Assembly (NCBI RefSeq): GCF_036417845.1
Contig: NC_089979.1
Location: 53,730,262-53,794,261 of the forward strand
Reading direction: 5' to 3'
DNA length: 64,000 nt
Origin: Apteryx mantelli
Lineage: Eukaryota; Chordata; Aves; Apterygiformes; Apterygidae
Under the pieces are notes generated by a model. That model worked only from the letters and a program-made list of their open reading frames with translations, did no database searches and was not told the DNA's origin. The position numbers were made by a program, and so were the translations under genes. Positions within the stretch are counted from its first letter, which is position 1. Each line of letters begins with the position of its first letter. Of the stretch, positions 1-42,700 are shown one piece after another.

Positions 1-375
1 AACATGCACCCCACTGACACTTGATCAGCAGGTATGCTTTGGCTGCTCTTTGTTCCCAGATACTGGCGTAAAGTTCAAGTCATCAAGTTATCAGGATTAT
101 CTAAGGCTATATGCTGTCATCACAAGAAAGACTTGCACTCAAGCCAGAATCAAACCTCCTGCAATGTACCCTGCAGACATAATACAAGAGGCAAAAGAAC
201 AGCTCTGCCAACTCTTTGTTATATGAGAGATTTCAAAGAGCATCCTATAACATGTTAATACATAAGCAGGTTGTGGCATTTACCAATCTAGCTAGCTAGC
301 TATTTTGACTGTGGAAAAAAAGAAATGTTACTATAATTTTTCAGCACAGACAAGTGCATTTGAGAGTATGCTTTT

Positions 376-451
376 TGTGTGTGTGTGTATATATATATAT
401 TTAATGTGTGTGTATATATATATACATACACCTCCACAGACAGACAGACAG
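376..451. repeat. Compound (TG)n(TA)n microsatellite with a short (CAGA)n
   Basis: TG runs followed by TA runs occur twice within 376-425, and CAGACAGACAGACAG follows at about 436-451. Simple sequence only. Confidence 0.9.
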
Positions 452-1667
452 TAATATCCAGAAATGTGAGGAAAACTGTTTGATGGAAAACAACTGCAAA
501 TATTAATAAATAAAGCCTACTTGTGATGTCTTGATGCTCCCTTGCTTTCCAGTGAACACAGTAGCACCGTAAGCTGATATTTTTCCTTTCCCCACCTTTA
601 GAAACATCAATTTCTGGCTTCCCAGTCAAGCTTGCATGTGTATTTTAAGTGTTTACTTATTTAGTGTCAAGCACTGTTATATAGGCTTTGTGATACACAG
701 GATAGAAATACTGCCGATTCAGTTCTTACCAGTTTTAGTTGCTCTTCCAGTGCCTCAGACTGTTCTAGCTGACTCTGGGCTATGTTGCCTATTTCCTCCA
801 AAATACTTGTAGAAGAATATCCCCACAGCAGAAGTGGGGGACAAAAGATTGGGCAAGTGAGCAGAGATGGAGGAAAGAGAAAGAAGAGGCAGAGAAGGAA
901 TGGAAGAGAAGAAAAGATTACAAAGAAGCCATAAAGAGCACAGGCTCTCAGTGCTGGGATAAGTGAGACCCCTGGCCACCCAGTCACAGCACTGTGTACA
1001 ATACTGATTTTTATGAGTGGGAGATGCTACCCCTGTGTGCAGTCATTTTTGTGCCTGAAATCATCAGTCCAGTGACAATGTGGCCCCACTTCCTATGAAC
1101 AGGATGAAGGTCCCCCAGTTCATTTCAGAACTAAGCACCCCGTATTTCCTCCTGTTTACTCTTTAAAGCAGAACTCAGCAGTACAAGGTGAAAGCTTGGG
1201 CAAAACTATCTTTCTGGCACATTTCCTTGCAAGAAGAAGACTTTTGCAGCACTCATGAGGTGGCTCAGCATTGCCTGTGATTGTCTCAATGCACAGCTGT
1301 ACTCAGTTCAAAGCACTTTACATGGAAGCCATTAACCCAAGTCCCTGCTCTCATGTAGCTCAACATCTGAGCTCCCACCAAGCCAAGCTGCCCCAGCTGT
1401 TTGGCAGGGAGGTCCTCACATCACACACAAGTGTGTGTGTGGGGCGGGGGACAGTTCAGACCATGCCCCAGCCACCTTTGGCCCTTAGGAAGATTTACAG
1501 CAAAAGGTTATTCTCCAGGGCTTTGCCCCTATTCTTCGCTACAGCCACTGCCTCCCGAGTGATTAGAGGGGCCTTGGGCATCCTCAGTATGAGACAGGAA
1601 TATCACCAGGTTTTTTGGTTAATTTGACTATGGCAAGGGAGGAGAAGCAGCAGACGGCATTCTATTT

Positions 1668-1712
1668 GGAAAACATGCCGTACGAAAGCTTTGAAAACAT
1701 GCCCCATGAAAG
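1668..1712. repeat. 24-bp tandem duplication
   Basis: GGAAAACATGCCGTACGAAAG and TGAAAACATGCCCCATGAAAG lie 24 bases apart. In the plus frame they give ENMPYES / ENMPHES within an open stretch at 1615-1902. I see no further support for a gene there. Confidence 0.7.
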
Positions 1713-4700
1713 TGGCAGCCCCTGCCATGCAGAAGATAACAATATGTCCTTGCTGTGCCCCACAGAGAAACTTCCAGAAGCTCTGCATCCTACGCTTTTC
1801 ACCCATGCAGCATACAGGAAATCTGCACAGGTAACCTGGCACTGCCCAGAAAACACTTCTGAACAGCCAGCCACATCACAGCTTCACTCACCGCTGGCCT
1901 GAGAGCTTGGCATACAACAGGCAGGGGTGCTTCCCTACCAGCAGCACAAAGCTGCACACGTAGCCTGCCATTGCCCTCCTGGTACAGATTGATTGACATG
2001 ACACTTAAAAAACGATGCCCTACATGCAAGAAAAGTGCTCCTTCCACAAGAGAAAGTGCCCTTTCTGGGAAACATGGCCACAGCTGGCTACAATGTGGTT
2101 TACAGGCCATACCACTTCTCCCTGAGACACTCTTTCAATGCACCTCTCCTCTTTATTTTTGTGTATGTGTGTCTGTGTGGGCAAAGAGAACAGGGTAGAC
2201 TGTGTATATAACACCATGGGATCCTCTTGGGGGGATGTAATCAGCATGAAATATGTGGGAGTGGAGTAATGGGATTTCCAGGACACACAAACCTATGGTG
2301 AACTTCCCCTCTTCTCACTATCTTCCTGAACTCATAGCCCAAGAACTGGATGGAGTTTGGGTTTAGCAGACTTCACAGGCAAGGCAACCCCTCTCTCGAG
2401 AAGGGAGTTGAGAATTTGGCAGGCTGTGGATGAGGTTCCTTGCTAGCAACCAGAGCCCCCAAAAGGCTGACCAGTCATCCAGAAGTTTCTGAAGGAGCTT
2501 TTGACAGAGAATTAGTAGAGGCCCCTGTCCTCTACACATCTAAGACTAGTTGCTCCAAGACAGAACAATCCATACACCATGAATAGGTTTACTATTAGAC
2601 AAGATGGATGCAGGAGAAACAGCAGGAGCTCAGAACATGTTTTTGCAACAAACCTGAACAGTTGGCATTCGCAGGACGTATCACCCTTCTGTTGCTTGCA
2701 CTTGCACAGTCACTCACTGCACAAAAAACAACTAGTGAGGCCTGCGTGTGAGAGAGGGGCAAGGATTTGGGGAACAGATATGAACACTGGTGAAATGCTA
2801 TTCAGCTGGACTACTGCAAAAAGTGCCAATAGGTATGCGTCAGTCCACACCAGTTGCTCCCAAGTCGCTTTCTCATGCTAATCAGAGACAAGATGGACAT
2901 ATGCTTAAAGACACCGGTAACAAATCCATAAGAATACCATCTCTGTTTATTGCTCTTCATGTTTTTGATAATTTTTTTCCACAAAATCCCATTTTGTCAG
3001 AAAACTTCTAGTTAGGAATGACAAGAGGGAATTAAGATACATTTGGGCCAAACCACATTTCTGTGTGCTGTAAAAGGATGCGCATGCACATATGTACACA
3101 CACACTTACTCTTAGAATAGGCACTGATAGAGAGAAAATTCTGAGGTCAAGCACGTCAAGAGTGAAATTTTATCAAAAATCACTTCAAGATCATCTGAGC
3201 TAGAAAGTCATTTTCTCTTAAAAAAAAATACAGTATAGCAAGATTCCAGTAAAGATTGTGGGCAATCATATGCATACAGCTACTTCACAGCCATATTAAG
3301 TTGCCACCTACACCACGTGTCACCTGCAGGAGAGTGAGAAGGGTACAGGAGAAGGTGACGGTGAGTAAGCAGAACCACATGGAAGGATAAAGAGAAACAG
3401 AGATTTTGCTACTGCAGTAATAAATAATAAAACACTAACACTGAGCTCTGTACCTGGGCACAAGGAGAGCTAATGCATGCTGGGGACAGCAATACAAATA
3501 ATATACATTGTGGAAGGATCAAAAGGCACAACATGGTTTATACTTTCATGCAGATCTTAACATACTGCCACATTTAAGTGTCACAGAAGTAACTGGATTT
3601 TCTAAGATAGACTGATAGATATATTTACGAATAACAGCAAGAGACTAGAAAGAATAAGTTTGTACTGAAAATTAAGGCTGTAGGCATACAAGCATAGTAT
3701 GGCTACACACTATGTTATATATGCTTTTCCATGATGCTTTCACAATAATTGCCTCAAGCAAATTAACACTGTCTTGGAGGACACTACTTTGCCTTGAAAG
3801 GAAAAAGTTAATTTGGATGTAATTAGGATAAAATTCCAAATTAGGGCAAATTTACAAGTGCTCATACTAAGTGGTTGCAAGGTTTTCTTCAAGGGAGCTT
3901 ATTTATTCTTGATACATGCATCTATGACCACAGTGCATCTGTTAGCTGATATTCTATATTATAATGTAAGTTTGCTTTTTTGTATAGTTTGAACACAATA
4001 TTGCTATTGGCATACAATGCAAGTCTGATAACAACAATTATTTATCAGTTGTATAAATAGTCCAGAAGAAATCAATTGAGTGTGGGAGGAAGCAAATGTG
4101 TCAATAGTCCTTGGTGGAGCAACTTGAATTCCATGTAAAAAGAAGAATACAATTTAAATAAATCCATATTTACTACATTAGTAATATAAGAACTCCTAAG
4201 TACAAACTGAAGAAAATATTTAGTTTAAGTTTGTTTATTGTGGTAACATTGTTCTGAACATCAATAAACATTGCACCAAAGTGTGGGTTACTGCACCCAG
4301 GATAGTCCAGTATCAACAGAAACGACTGTATTGGTATGGTCACAGATTTGACAATTTTAAACACACTATCTTATTAGTGATTGGGTTGTCTAACAATCAA
4401 ATATTCCACATGTTCAACATAAAATTGAAATAGAAACTATTGAAGAGAGTTTTCCCACCCTCAAAGAAACTCAAAATGTAACTTTCATTTGGAAATAATT
4501 AACACTGTAAAAAAAAAAAAATCTATTCTATTCAGCAGGGTTTAACTTTGGAAACTAAGACTTCTTTAAGTAAAAGTGACACTTTAAAGGCATCTCAACT
4601 TCACTATGCATTTCTGATGTTTTCATTATGAATTTGCACTACTGTCATTTAAACAACTCTCATTCATCTGAGGGCATTTTCTACAAGACTTGTATGAAAT

Positions 4701-5998
4701 ATTAACATGAGATCTCTTTTCATCCCTTTTGGCTTTACCATAAGCTGATTCAGAGTTTGCTTCAGAAGTTCCATAACTGAGTTGATACAAGCGTTAAAAC
4801 TTTTCCAGTTGAAAAAAAGAAAGTTTTAAAAGGAGGATTCTGATGACAGGAAGCTGAAGATACATGAGCCAAGATTCCACATGCAACTGTGTACTGTTAA
4901 GGACGAAAGCCCAACCTTTTTTGAAGTACAAGTATAAGCGTGGTAGAGTAGAAAAGAAAAAAAAAAATCCAGGAATGTTTACCACTTTATACAAATGATT
5001 AAATTACTAATCCTTAATTACAGAAATGGGCAATGTCTCAGTAACTAACGAGACCTGAATTGCAATGTTCCTTATCTGTCCCTAGATACATATCGCTGAC
5101 TCAACTTTTGACACGGTTCCAACGCTAAGAGGATCTGCATCTTCAACAACACAGTCTTAACAGGGATGTGCATGTGCCCACAGACATATACACTTAGAAG
5201 TTCCTCTTTCATAGAAAGAATGATTTAGCTTGTGCTAATTCTAAATAAGTATAGCACAACTTGTTTTTAAACATTAGTTTCAGGCCACCTCTCTTGACTA
5301 AGGTAACAAAGAACAAGCTAATGCATATTTCTTATCTACCCCACTTCATATTAATATTGCAGCACAAGCCTACAGTTTTATAGTAATGAGATGTCTTTTC
5401 CAGAGTCAATAAAGTGCCCAGTAATCCAAATTAAGTAGGTATGCAATGACAGGAACAGTGCCCCCCAAATTCTGTCCCTAAACAGGGTTAAAAAATCTGA
5501 ACAAAGCTTCAAATAAAAGATGTTTCCAAATTAAAAAAAGGCAAAACCCCCCACCATACGTGTATCAGAAATACTCAAGAACACTTTTACATTTTATCAA
5601 AAACCAAATATCAAAGTTATAGCTGTTACAGAGAGATTGGAAAAGCAAAATTTTTAACTAAGCAGCTTTTTGGAGATCCCTATAATGCAAAATAATAGGT
5701 TAGCAGAATGAGGAGCTCTCTACAACCACACAATCTTGTAATTCACACCAGCTTAAATTATATGCATTTGGAGATACATGTGATATTAGCTTTCACACTG
5801 TTCATATACCCAAGTCCCCACTGTAAAATCCACAGTTTATCTATGACAATCTGAAAGGATAAACAGAATTCAAATGAAGAAAAAAATTAACCAACAAAAA
5901 AAAAAAAAATCAAGAAAGAAAGATACAGCCAAAACTTAGTAATAATCTGTCCAATCTGGAATGCTATCCCAGATAATTTATATTTTTCATGAAGAGCT

Positions 5999-6031
5999 TT
6001 TATTTTATTTATTATTATTTATTTATTTTTA
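5999..6031 (-). terminator. Candidate polyadenylation signal cluster of LPIN2
   Basis: The plus strand reads TATTTTATTTATTATTATTT and continues, so the minus-strand RNA has several overlapping AAUAAA hexamers. It could instead be an AU-rich stability element inside a longer UTR. Confidence 0.35.
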
Positions 6032-8558
6032 GAAAACCTGCCTAATACCAAGGCCATCAAGAATCAATTAAACATGATAAAGAAAATTTTGACTTCCCCA
6101 AAGGACTGTTAAGAGAAGCAGCTTCACTCCCTTCACGTAGAACAGAATCTTTAGATAGGATCTTTAATCTTGTTAAATAAAATATTTTATTACGTTGGAA
6201 TTTTTTTTTTAAAGTATTTAAGCCACTTAAAAGCCCAAATCTCATTGGTTTTCAAAGCTCTTAGTGATCATGAAAATTTCAGTTTCTTCTAATAAGAATA
6301 TGGAACAAAAGTTAAGAACCCATATAAGAATATGGGTCATAAGAATATGGAACAAAAGTTAAGAAAGGAAAAAAAATACATGGAATGACGTTTGTAAGCT
6401 TCTGCCAGTGCAAAGAATCTGTGCAGTAGGGCAAAATATGCTTTGAATTGAATCCTGTGAAATCCACTGAAACACTGAGTAGATTGGTGACATAACCAAG
6501 AGTTTGGTAAACAGTCACTGAAAGTATAGTTTTCACAGTACAAGAATGAGGAAGCCTTTCAACTCACTTACATATATGGCACACAGTAACAGACAGGTAC
6601 ATTTCCTTTCCCAGTCTCTCTCTCCTGCTTTGAAAGAGAGACTCTAAGTTGATTCCCCTCGCCCCCACTCCTTACTTAATATTTTGTGGACCCAGCAATA
6701 CACTGAAGCTTTAAAATGGAAGAATTAAAAAGTAGCTTAATTTATATAATGATCCAAAAGTTGTCTCCCAAGCAGTTCACCAATTGACTTAGGGCTAGCT
6801 AATGGTACATCAGAACCTTACAGTAAGACTATTCAGCCTTACAAAGAAAATATTCCTGTGGGTGGCGGAAGTCCTTTAAACGCACTGTTTTGCAGGTAGT
6901 GAAAAAAGGAGATCGTGAACTCCTCCTTTCCTCTACTCAGCATAAGGCTGGAGCAGAAGAGCACCCCCAAGTGCTGTTTCTGACCAAGAGAAGCCCTGCT
7001 GCAGGCACCACAGCGGGCCGCTGTGTAGTTGCCTTCTCAGCATTGCTCACGCTTCTTGACACAGGAGTGTGCAACCACTGGAAGCCGTGTAGTGGCAAGA
7101 GCTTCCCCTGCAGCCCACTGGAAATTTTGGGCATTGCCCCGAATGGACGGCCTCAGGAACTTGATTAAAGAGTGACAAGGAAGGTTGTGGGCCATAGGAA
7201 GCCCAGGACTGAAAGGTTTAAGGGACCATAATCCTTAAACTCTCTGGGCTGGAAACACAGATTCTCATCACAGATTTGTCCTAAGGAGGTTAAATGCACT
7301 AACTCAACTTAAAAAGCAGAACTACTTTTGCCTTCAAGTACTTTTGAAGAGAGAAATATTAGCTGCTTTTACAGCTGATAAATACTAGACTTGGAATGCA
7401 GTTTGTTTACAGGCTCTGATCTGAACCTGAAGAATGACCAGCATGACACTTATGAATTACTCAAAAGGAAAAAAAAAGTTTTATTCTGCTCTGCAGCATT
7501 TAAACCATTCTCATACCTGGAATCTCACTACTGTGCTGCACTTCCTTCCAGCTACTGAAAACCTGCAACACAGTATTCTGGAAAGACCTGCAGTAGATAA
7601 TTAAAAAGTTAAATACGTTATTTTCTTAGTACTACAGTTCCCTGAATATAATCTGTACATACTTTTTACTGGCCTACACAGCATACACACACCTACGCAT
7701 CTCTGTGCTGAAAAGTGAAATAAAAATGCCAGCTCCCCGACTCTTAAAGAACTCTTCAAGATTTCTCTTGATTGAAATTTAACATAAAACAATGCAGCCT
7801 GGAAACAACAAAAGCCATACAAGTATCTGAAGACAACTTTCATTTTAACAAGCTCAGAAAGTGGTCTAAGCACAGCATGTTTAAAAAAGTAAGCAGAGTT
7901 CATCTGAGCATGAACTATACAAGCACAGTTTTGTACATGTGAAAAAGGCATATTTACATTTAAAGAGGAAATTTGTGTCTTCAGAGTCTATCAGGCTGTT
8001 AATGTTTACACATTTTCTGTATTTTATTTGAGAAAGAGCACACTGTTCTTCGGTTCTGGCTCCTTTGAGAAATGGCCTACTTATCCATCTGAACATTAGA
8101 CCGGGGTTTTTATTAATAGGTCTGACATCATATTTGGCAGTTTCTATACTCTTTTTGGCTTCTTTTTAAAAAATATACTATTAAGACTAATACAAAGTCT
8201 ATGCTTACAATAAAGTCTGTATTGATGAAAATGCAAAGTCATAGTTTACCTCAGCATTTAATTGTCATGAAACACTTGAGTACCATTAGCATTATTGACA
8301 GGCCAATCTCAAGTGCCTCAGAACAGTTAAGCAAAGACAAGCACTGCAGGAAAAAAAAACAACACAAAAACACATAAAAAAAATTAGACAGCAGCTTTGC
8401 ATTTTCTTTGTCTCAAACTGACACAGTTAAAGTGATTTCTTTAGTAAGACTTATGGTACCAGTATATAAATTAACATCTTCATTAAGGAAGTTCTTCACA
8501 TTTAAACTGAAGTTGAGTAGCTGAATATGAAATTCCATTTCTAGGTGAGAAGTGCTTT
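6000..8558 (-). other. LPIN2: LPIN2 3' UTR (end uncertain)
   Basis: Downstream of the TGA the minus strand has no further coding exon. The first dense cluster of AATAAA hexamers in RNA sense is the TTTATT-rich tract at about 5999-6031 (plus strand), giving a UTR of about 2.5 kb. Other AATAAA candidates lie at about 7481, 4229 and 3900; human LPIN2 has a longer 3' UTR as I recall. The lower coordinate is therefore an estimate. Confidence 0.5.
6292..6365. repeat. 27-bp direct repeat in the LPIN2 3' UTR
   Basis: ATAAGAATATGGAACAAAAG plus TTAAGAA occurs at 6292-6318 and again at 6339-6365, identical, with a 47-bp period. The spacer includes ATATAAGAATATGGG, itself partly related. Confidence 0.9.
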
Positions 8559-36798
<28,240 letters not shown>

Positions 36799-39700
36799 CT
36801 ATGGGAGAGGAAGAAAAAAAAAAAAGAAAAAAAATGCATTTTTTTTTTTAATCAAAATAGACGTATATCATCATTTATCAGTGAGTCACTTACTTTAACA
36901 GGTTTAACACAAACATCTTCAAAAGTTAAAAGCATTTTGAGCCAGTTCTCATATTACTAACAAACTTCAGAGTTATAAAATGTTCTTAATCATAATAAGT
37001 TATTATTATTTCAATATTTTAAAGTAAATCTTAAAGTATGTAAAGTATGCAATTTTTAAATCCCAAAGGCCTAGATTCAAATGATGCTTAATTCCTCAGG
37101 TAAGCAGAAAAGACCAATTCATTTTCTGAACACTGCCTATTATTTAGTACAATTGATCTTCTGTTGAAAATGAAGGTACCTGTGCATCAGTATGAAAAAA
37201 AATCTAAGCATCAGGAAATGTTTCTGTAGAATTCCTTTATATATAACTCTTCCTTTACAGCTTTGTGTTTTCAAAACAGCTAAGTCACCTTAAAAAAAAA
37301 TATCAAAAGATTTAACAGGAGACAGAAGCTGCCCAGAAGAGTGAGAGAGAGAATGTGAAGAAAAAACAGATGGAAAAAATCAATTTTTTTTCCTATGCAA
37401 GTAAAGTAAACCACCAGTGAATGTATTTCATCAACAAACAAGTACTGAAAACCTCTTGCAACACAAAATTATGAACTTGTCAAAGCCTTCTTGAAAAGCA
37501 CTGCCACCCATCTTCAGTAGTTAAAACTGAGACAAGCAAGACTTCTACCTGCAGTAGAAGATGCCAGACAATCAAAGTTACTGAGACTCTTCTATTAGCT
37601 TCAGATTAAAGTAAAATTACAATAGGTATCATCTATAGTTACAATGTATACAACTTCAAGAAGCTTGTACATATACTTCAAACAGCTGTTGAAGTACAGC
37701 TTGCTCAGAGAAAACACTGTGAACCTAGCAGTATCAGGACCTCGCAGAACCTAGCAGTTCAGGACCGTGTCCTGAACTGTGGCCTAGTAGCTAACAACCA
37801 CCACTATTTCTACAGAAATTATGTCTAAAAAATAAGCACCAAGTTCTAAGTATCACATTTTCATATGTGAAAAGCAAGTCCTAGTCAAGTTTACTCACTC
37901 ATGTGCTACATTACTTTAAATGTACAGAGTTATCTTATCCACTAGCTACTTTCCACAGGTTTCACAGTTTCAGTCAAGTGAAAACAAATTTTTACAGTTT
38001 CCGCTGTTGTTCATACTCTCTGGCAGCAGAAGAATTAACAAGAACAACATGTAGATGAGGTGAAGAAGTCCATATTAGATGAGAGTGAAGAATTTAGTAG
38101 AGAATTCAAGAGAAGGAAGATACACAAAGAAAGATTATGCTATAATCAAACACTGGAAAGAAAAGAGAAATGCAAAGACAAAGAACACATGCAGTCACTT
38201 ACTGAATACTGTCTAATCCATTAAAACACACAAGCGTCATTTTGAATGACTTAGTCATTTCAGACTAAGAATACAGTGTGAACTGTGACTGCCAAGAAGA
38301 AATGAAGACCAAAGATTTCTCAGAACACCTGAGCTTTGAAAGAAAGAGGAAGGAAAACAGTGAAGGTGTTCTAAGGGGAAGTACCCAGGGAGGATGCAAG
38401 TGCAACCCTTCCTCATTCTATCCTCCCGCCGAAAGACTGCTACAACCTCATTTCCAATACATTCAAGCAACTACATGACTCTGAAGTTAAGGGCATTATT
38501 TGGAAGAACAACGAGCCACTGCAGACAAGCAAAACACATAACACTGAACATATAACTGGGCTTAAATTGTAAAAATTTAATTTTAATATAGTATTTCTGC
38601 AAATAAGCTTAGAGTGGGTTTCTTTGTCTATATACTAGTTTATTTCTATTAGACTCTGAACAGGGTTTCAAACTCGATTCAAGACTGGGATTAGGATTTT
38701 TCTTAGTGGCTCTAAAGACGACTGTATATTGCACTACAAGAGTTCTTCCTCCTGATACCATTTTCATTATCTAGGTAATTACACATTTTTTTCAGTTCTG
38801 AACCTTCAAAGTCTTCCTTACAGTAGCACAGAGATTACTGCATTCATTCAGAAGGAGTTTGGGTTTTTGTAGCATCTAATGGTGCCAATATAATTGTAAA
38901 TACGCAGGAGATTGAAAGTAGTTTTCATAGATTTGGGTTAGCTCTAGAAGTATTTTTGCCCCGCCTCAGGCTTCTCAAGCCTAACATATATTACCTAATC
39001 ATATTTAGATTTTGAAAAAAAATTCCTACCTCTCCACAAGATTTTAAAGAGAAGATGAGGGCTTGCCTATCCAGATTTAAAACTCTTTTGAAATTATCCG
39101 CAGAATCACTAGGCTAGTTAACATGCTAGAGAATTTTTCTGCAGTAGCTTTTCTACTGGTTGGTGAAGACAAAAAGAACAGGCTATCAGAGTGTGACAAA
39201 TGAGATTAGCTGAATGGACTCCCTATCAACATTGATTGGTAAGTAACAAAATTCAGTTTAATCTCTAAGCAGTTTCATATACAACTACAAAGTTGACTGC
39301 TTGCTAACAGAGATGTTTTGAGTTGAACTAGTAGCTCACTCTTGCCAAAAAGGGGAGGTCCCACTTCATCCCTTCCTCATCACACCCTTTTAATGAACTG
39401 ATTTTACCTCACTGACACAGCTGGCAGAAGACTACCCATGTTTTTCTTTCACTGGGTTAATAAATTAGATCAGCTCACAGAGATGAGCATGTCGAACACC
39501 AGACAGTTCTGAGGCACGCTGCAGCACCAGAGAGCTGGAAAAAAAGACTGCAGCAGGGAACTGAACATCTTCCTTTTGACAAGTGAGCTATTATGTTCTG
39601 CAGCACACGGAATTGTAACCCAAGACAGAAAAGCAGCAATATCACTGTTTTACTGTTTAAACAATTATTCCTCCTATACACTGACAGCGAAACCATATTC

Positions 39701-42700
39701 TAAGTTAAGGGGAAAATTCGCTGGTGCACAGTCTATTGTGACTCATGGCTACACTTTGGCCACTTCCGGTGAGACTCTTATTGTATTGGTTTACATAGAA
39801 AAGTTGATTTCAAAATGCCAAGAAGGCTGAAATTGTTAAAAGAAATGTTTGGCACAATCAGGAACAGGAGTTCTTAACAGAATCTCCATTCTTTATATTT
39901 TATTTCAGTGAAAAGGACTTAAAGTGAACATTAGCAAGACATTTTCTATCATTTGAGTAGCAAGTATTTAAAGGATCAGAATATCACACCAGCAGCTAAG
40001 AACTGAGTTCAGTTGATAAATACCCTAGATTTCCTCACAGACATGGTAACTGACCTTACCTGACCGCAGCAAACCACCCATAAAACTCACAGGACTGAAA
40101 ACATTCGCCTGGTGCATATATACTCTCCTTTTACAGTAAGGAAAGTTATTTCTTTAACAGATCTCGGTTACATTTGTCTAGCTCACAGCAAAACCACTTT
40201 TATGATCATACGTAAATAATACAACCTCTGTGCATGAAAAAGTTACGAACCTTTGAACTTATTAAGTATTAAAAACAAGATTTATAAAGAACAGAGCTCC
40301 TTATGACCTAAGTTTTACAGCAAATGTTGTCTTGTACATTGTCAGTAAATAAAATTCTAAATCAGACACTAATTTATACTATTGCCTATCAGGTTGTAGT
40401 TTTATTTTTTGTTGTAATATTAATTCATAAAGAAGGATTTAGATATTATCACCACAGTCAGAAGGAGTTCCCACTTTTCTATAGTGAAGGCACCAGCAGA
40501 AAAAAGGTGCAGGAAAAAAGGACCAAATATGTGCTGCATACATCAGAAGTGGTGGTACTTTAGTAGCTTTGTGTAACATAAGGCTTACAAAGCATCTTCC
40601 AGAAATAAGTAGCTTGCTAGCCCTACAAAACAACAACATCTAGCCACAGAGCAGTTATAATTGAAAAGCGCTACTTGCAAAGGCAGAGTCATGCAGGGGG
40701 AAAAAAAAAAAAAAAAGGCTATATCAGAACTTAAAAGGTTTTATCCACCTTTATTGATGCACATTTTCCTATTCAACAACAACAACAAACTGAAAGAACA
40801 CGACCACATATTAAAAATTCAACTCCTAATGTAATGGTTCAGTTTGTGTGATAAAATATTTGCTGCTTAAGAAGGTCCAAACTGTTGCAAGCAAATGTTC
40901 GATTAGAAATAAAATATCAATACATACTTGAGAAAGATAAGATGTTACATTTAGCTCAAATGTCAAGAGAAAACAGCTAGGAGATTTTAAAGTTTAGGTT
41001 TTTGCTTTAAGTTTTATTGCATATTTTTTGGAAGCTTGAAGTGAGCAGTGCTGAATTTGACTAAAGATAGCAGCAATGTAACATATCTGTGTTAATTCTT
41101 GCAAACGTGATAGAAGTATCACAGATTAAGAGGCAAGGCAAAGAATTTACTAGATAACACTCCCTTAGCTTTTTCAGGCTTAAAAAACATTTGTTAAAAA
41201 TGTCATTGTTCTGAAAGCAGAGAGAAGCTGACAGCAATTTACCTTCATAATCTGCTACAAGAAACTAAAAAGCATGCCAATTTCCAGTTCTGCAATTCAA
41301 GATAGAAGTCTGATGGAAAAGATAAGTTAAGCCAATGCTATTTGGCTTTTAAATTTTATTTATTTTGATATCCAGAGTATACACATTACCTGATGCAGCC
41401 AAGTTCCAAAACTCTGGATAAAAGCTAAAATTGAGTTAGCTCAGTACTGCTTACTCTTCTTCGATAGCAAATCAAAAAGCCAAGCAATAACTAAGAACCC
41501 ACAGCAAAAAAACCAGTTTTTGTGACTTTTAGGGCACCAGAGAGATTGATTTTTGAATGTTTAAGCAATACTTCCCAGTTTACAAGATGAAAATATTAAT
41601 ATGACTACAATAAGTGCAACTGTAAGTGGGAAAGAGGAAAAGACATCTCTAAAAGACATTATATTATATCATAAAGAAAGATTTTTTTCTGGCAAGAAGT
41701 CATTACACAGCAAAAGACAAAACTGAAACTTTTTTTTTCTTGAGAACATAAAAGTAAATACAAAATAAGGAAAGAAAATGTTTACTTTAGAAGTTCAAAA
41801 GCAAAAAATAAAATTGTGTGTCTCCATCTGTAAAATACTCAGATCAGTCTAACTAAAATTAACCCTGCACATGTTGGTTGATTCCTCATGCCATGAGATG
41901 AGGAACAGACTAGCTCTCAGAAACAATGATTAAACAGTACTACAGCTCAGATTAAGTGTCTAACATATTCTACACAACAGATATCCAAATTAAACTTTCA
42001 AAACCAATCACCAGGAAATGCTCATGTTTGTATAACTTGAGATGGAGGTTTTGTGAAGAGATTTTATCCATGTAATATTAAGCAAAGACATTACTTTTGG
42101 CTACTACAAAACCAATGTGTTTTCCTGAATAATTTTTTACATTCTTTGGGAATACCCATATGCAAGCACACAACAGTCAAAAGGCTGTCCACAAACTTGC
42201 ATTTTCTGTGCATTTGGAGCACTGCTTTAGCAAAGGCAAACCATTTTCTTTTTGTCATTCTGAAAGCCAACATGCTTGATACAGGTGTACCTTCTAACTT
42301 AATCCAGTTTCCAATAATTGACTGCAGTGCCTTGTACTGACCATTACAAATGCCTGGCTCAACAACATTAAAAAAGTAGCGCATGTTACTCAGAGGCAAG
42401 CTATCAGATATTTTTGCTCCACAGCAAGATAGTTTTAGTGGGCATGAATTTCAACTGTCACTGTAAAAAAGTTACTTAAATGTAAATCTTAGCTTACAAC
42501 AGAGTATTAATATATCGAATTTATTTTGACTTACATTTAGAGGATTAAAAGGTAGTCTAACACCACATGATGTAAACAGTGAAGTTGCATTTGTTTTAAG
42601 AGATCAGGTAGAAAGGCAAAACAAAAATCAAGTATAGCCTTGATTTTCCTCAATTTATCTTTTCTTGCCTATATTTGCGTGTATATGTATTTATGAGGAA

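Larger units (their letters stand above)
1..3900. other. Downstream flank of LPIN2, no gene recognised
   Basis: Short open frames only; none shows splice-bounded, conserved-looking coding sequence. In mammals EMILIN2 is tail-to-tail with LPIN2 on this side, but no C1q-domain exon is visible. If the order is kept, EMILIN2 coding ends left of the window. The 0.7-2.9 kb part is less AT-rich than 3-6.8 kb and could be an untranslated region or decayed repeat. Confidence 0.5.

Noticed and set aside
1615-1902. 95-codon plus-strand frame with ENMPYES/ENMPHES as an EMILIN2 exon
   Set aside because: No similarity to EMILIN or gC1q sequence that I can recall, no acceptor/donor pair, and a low-information duplication.
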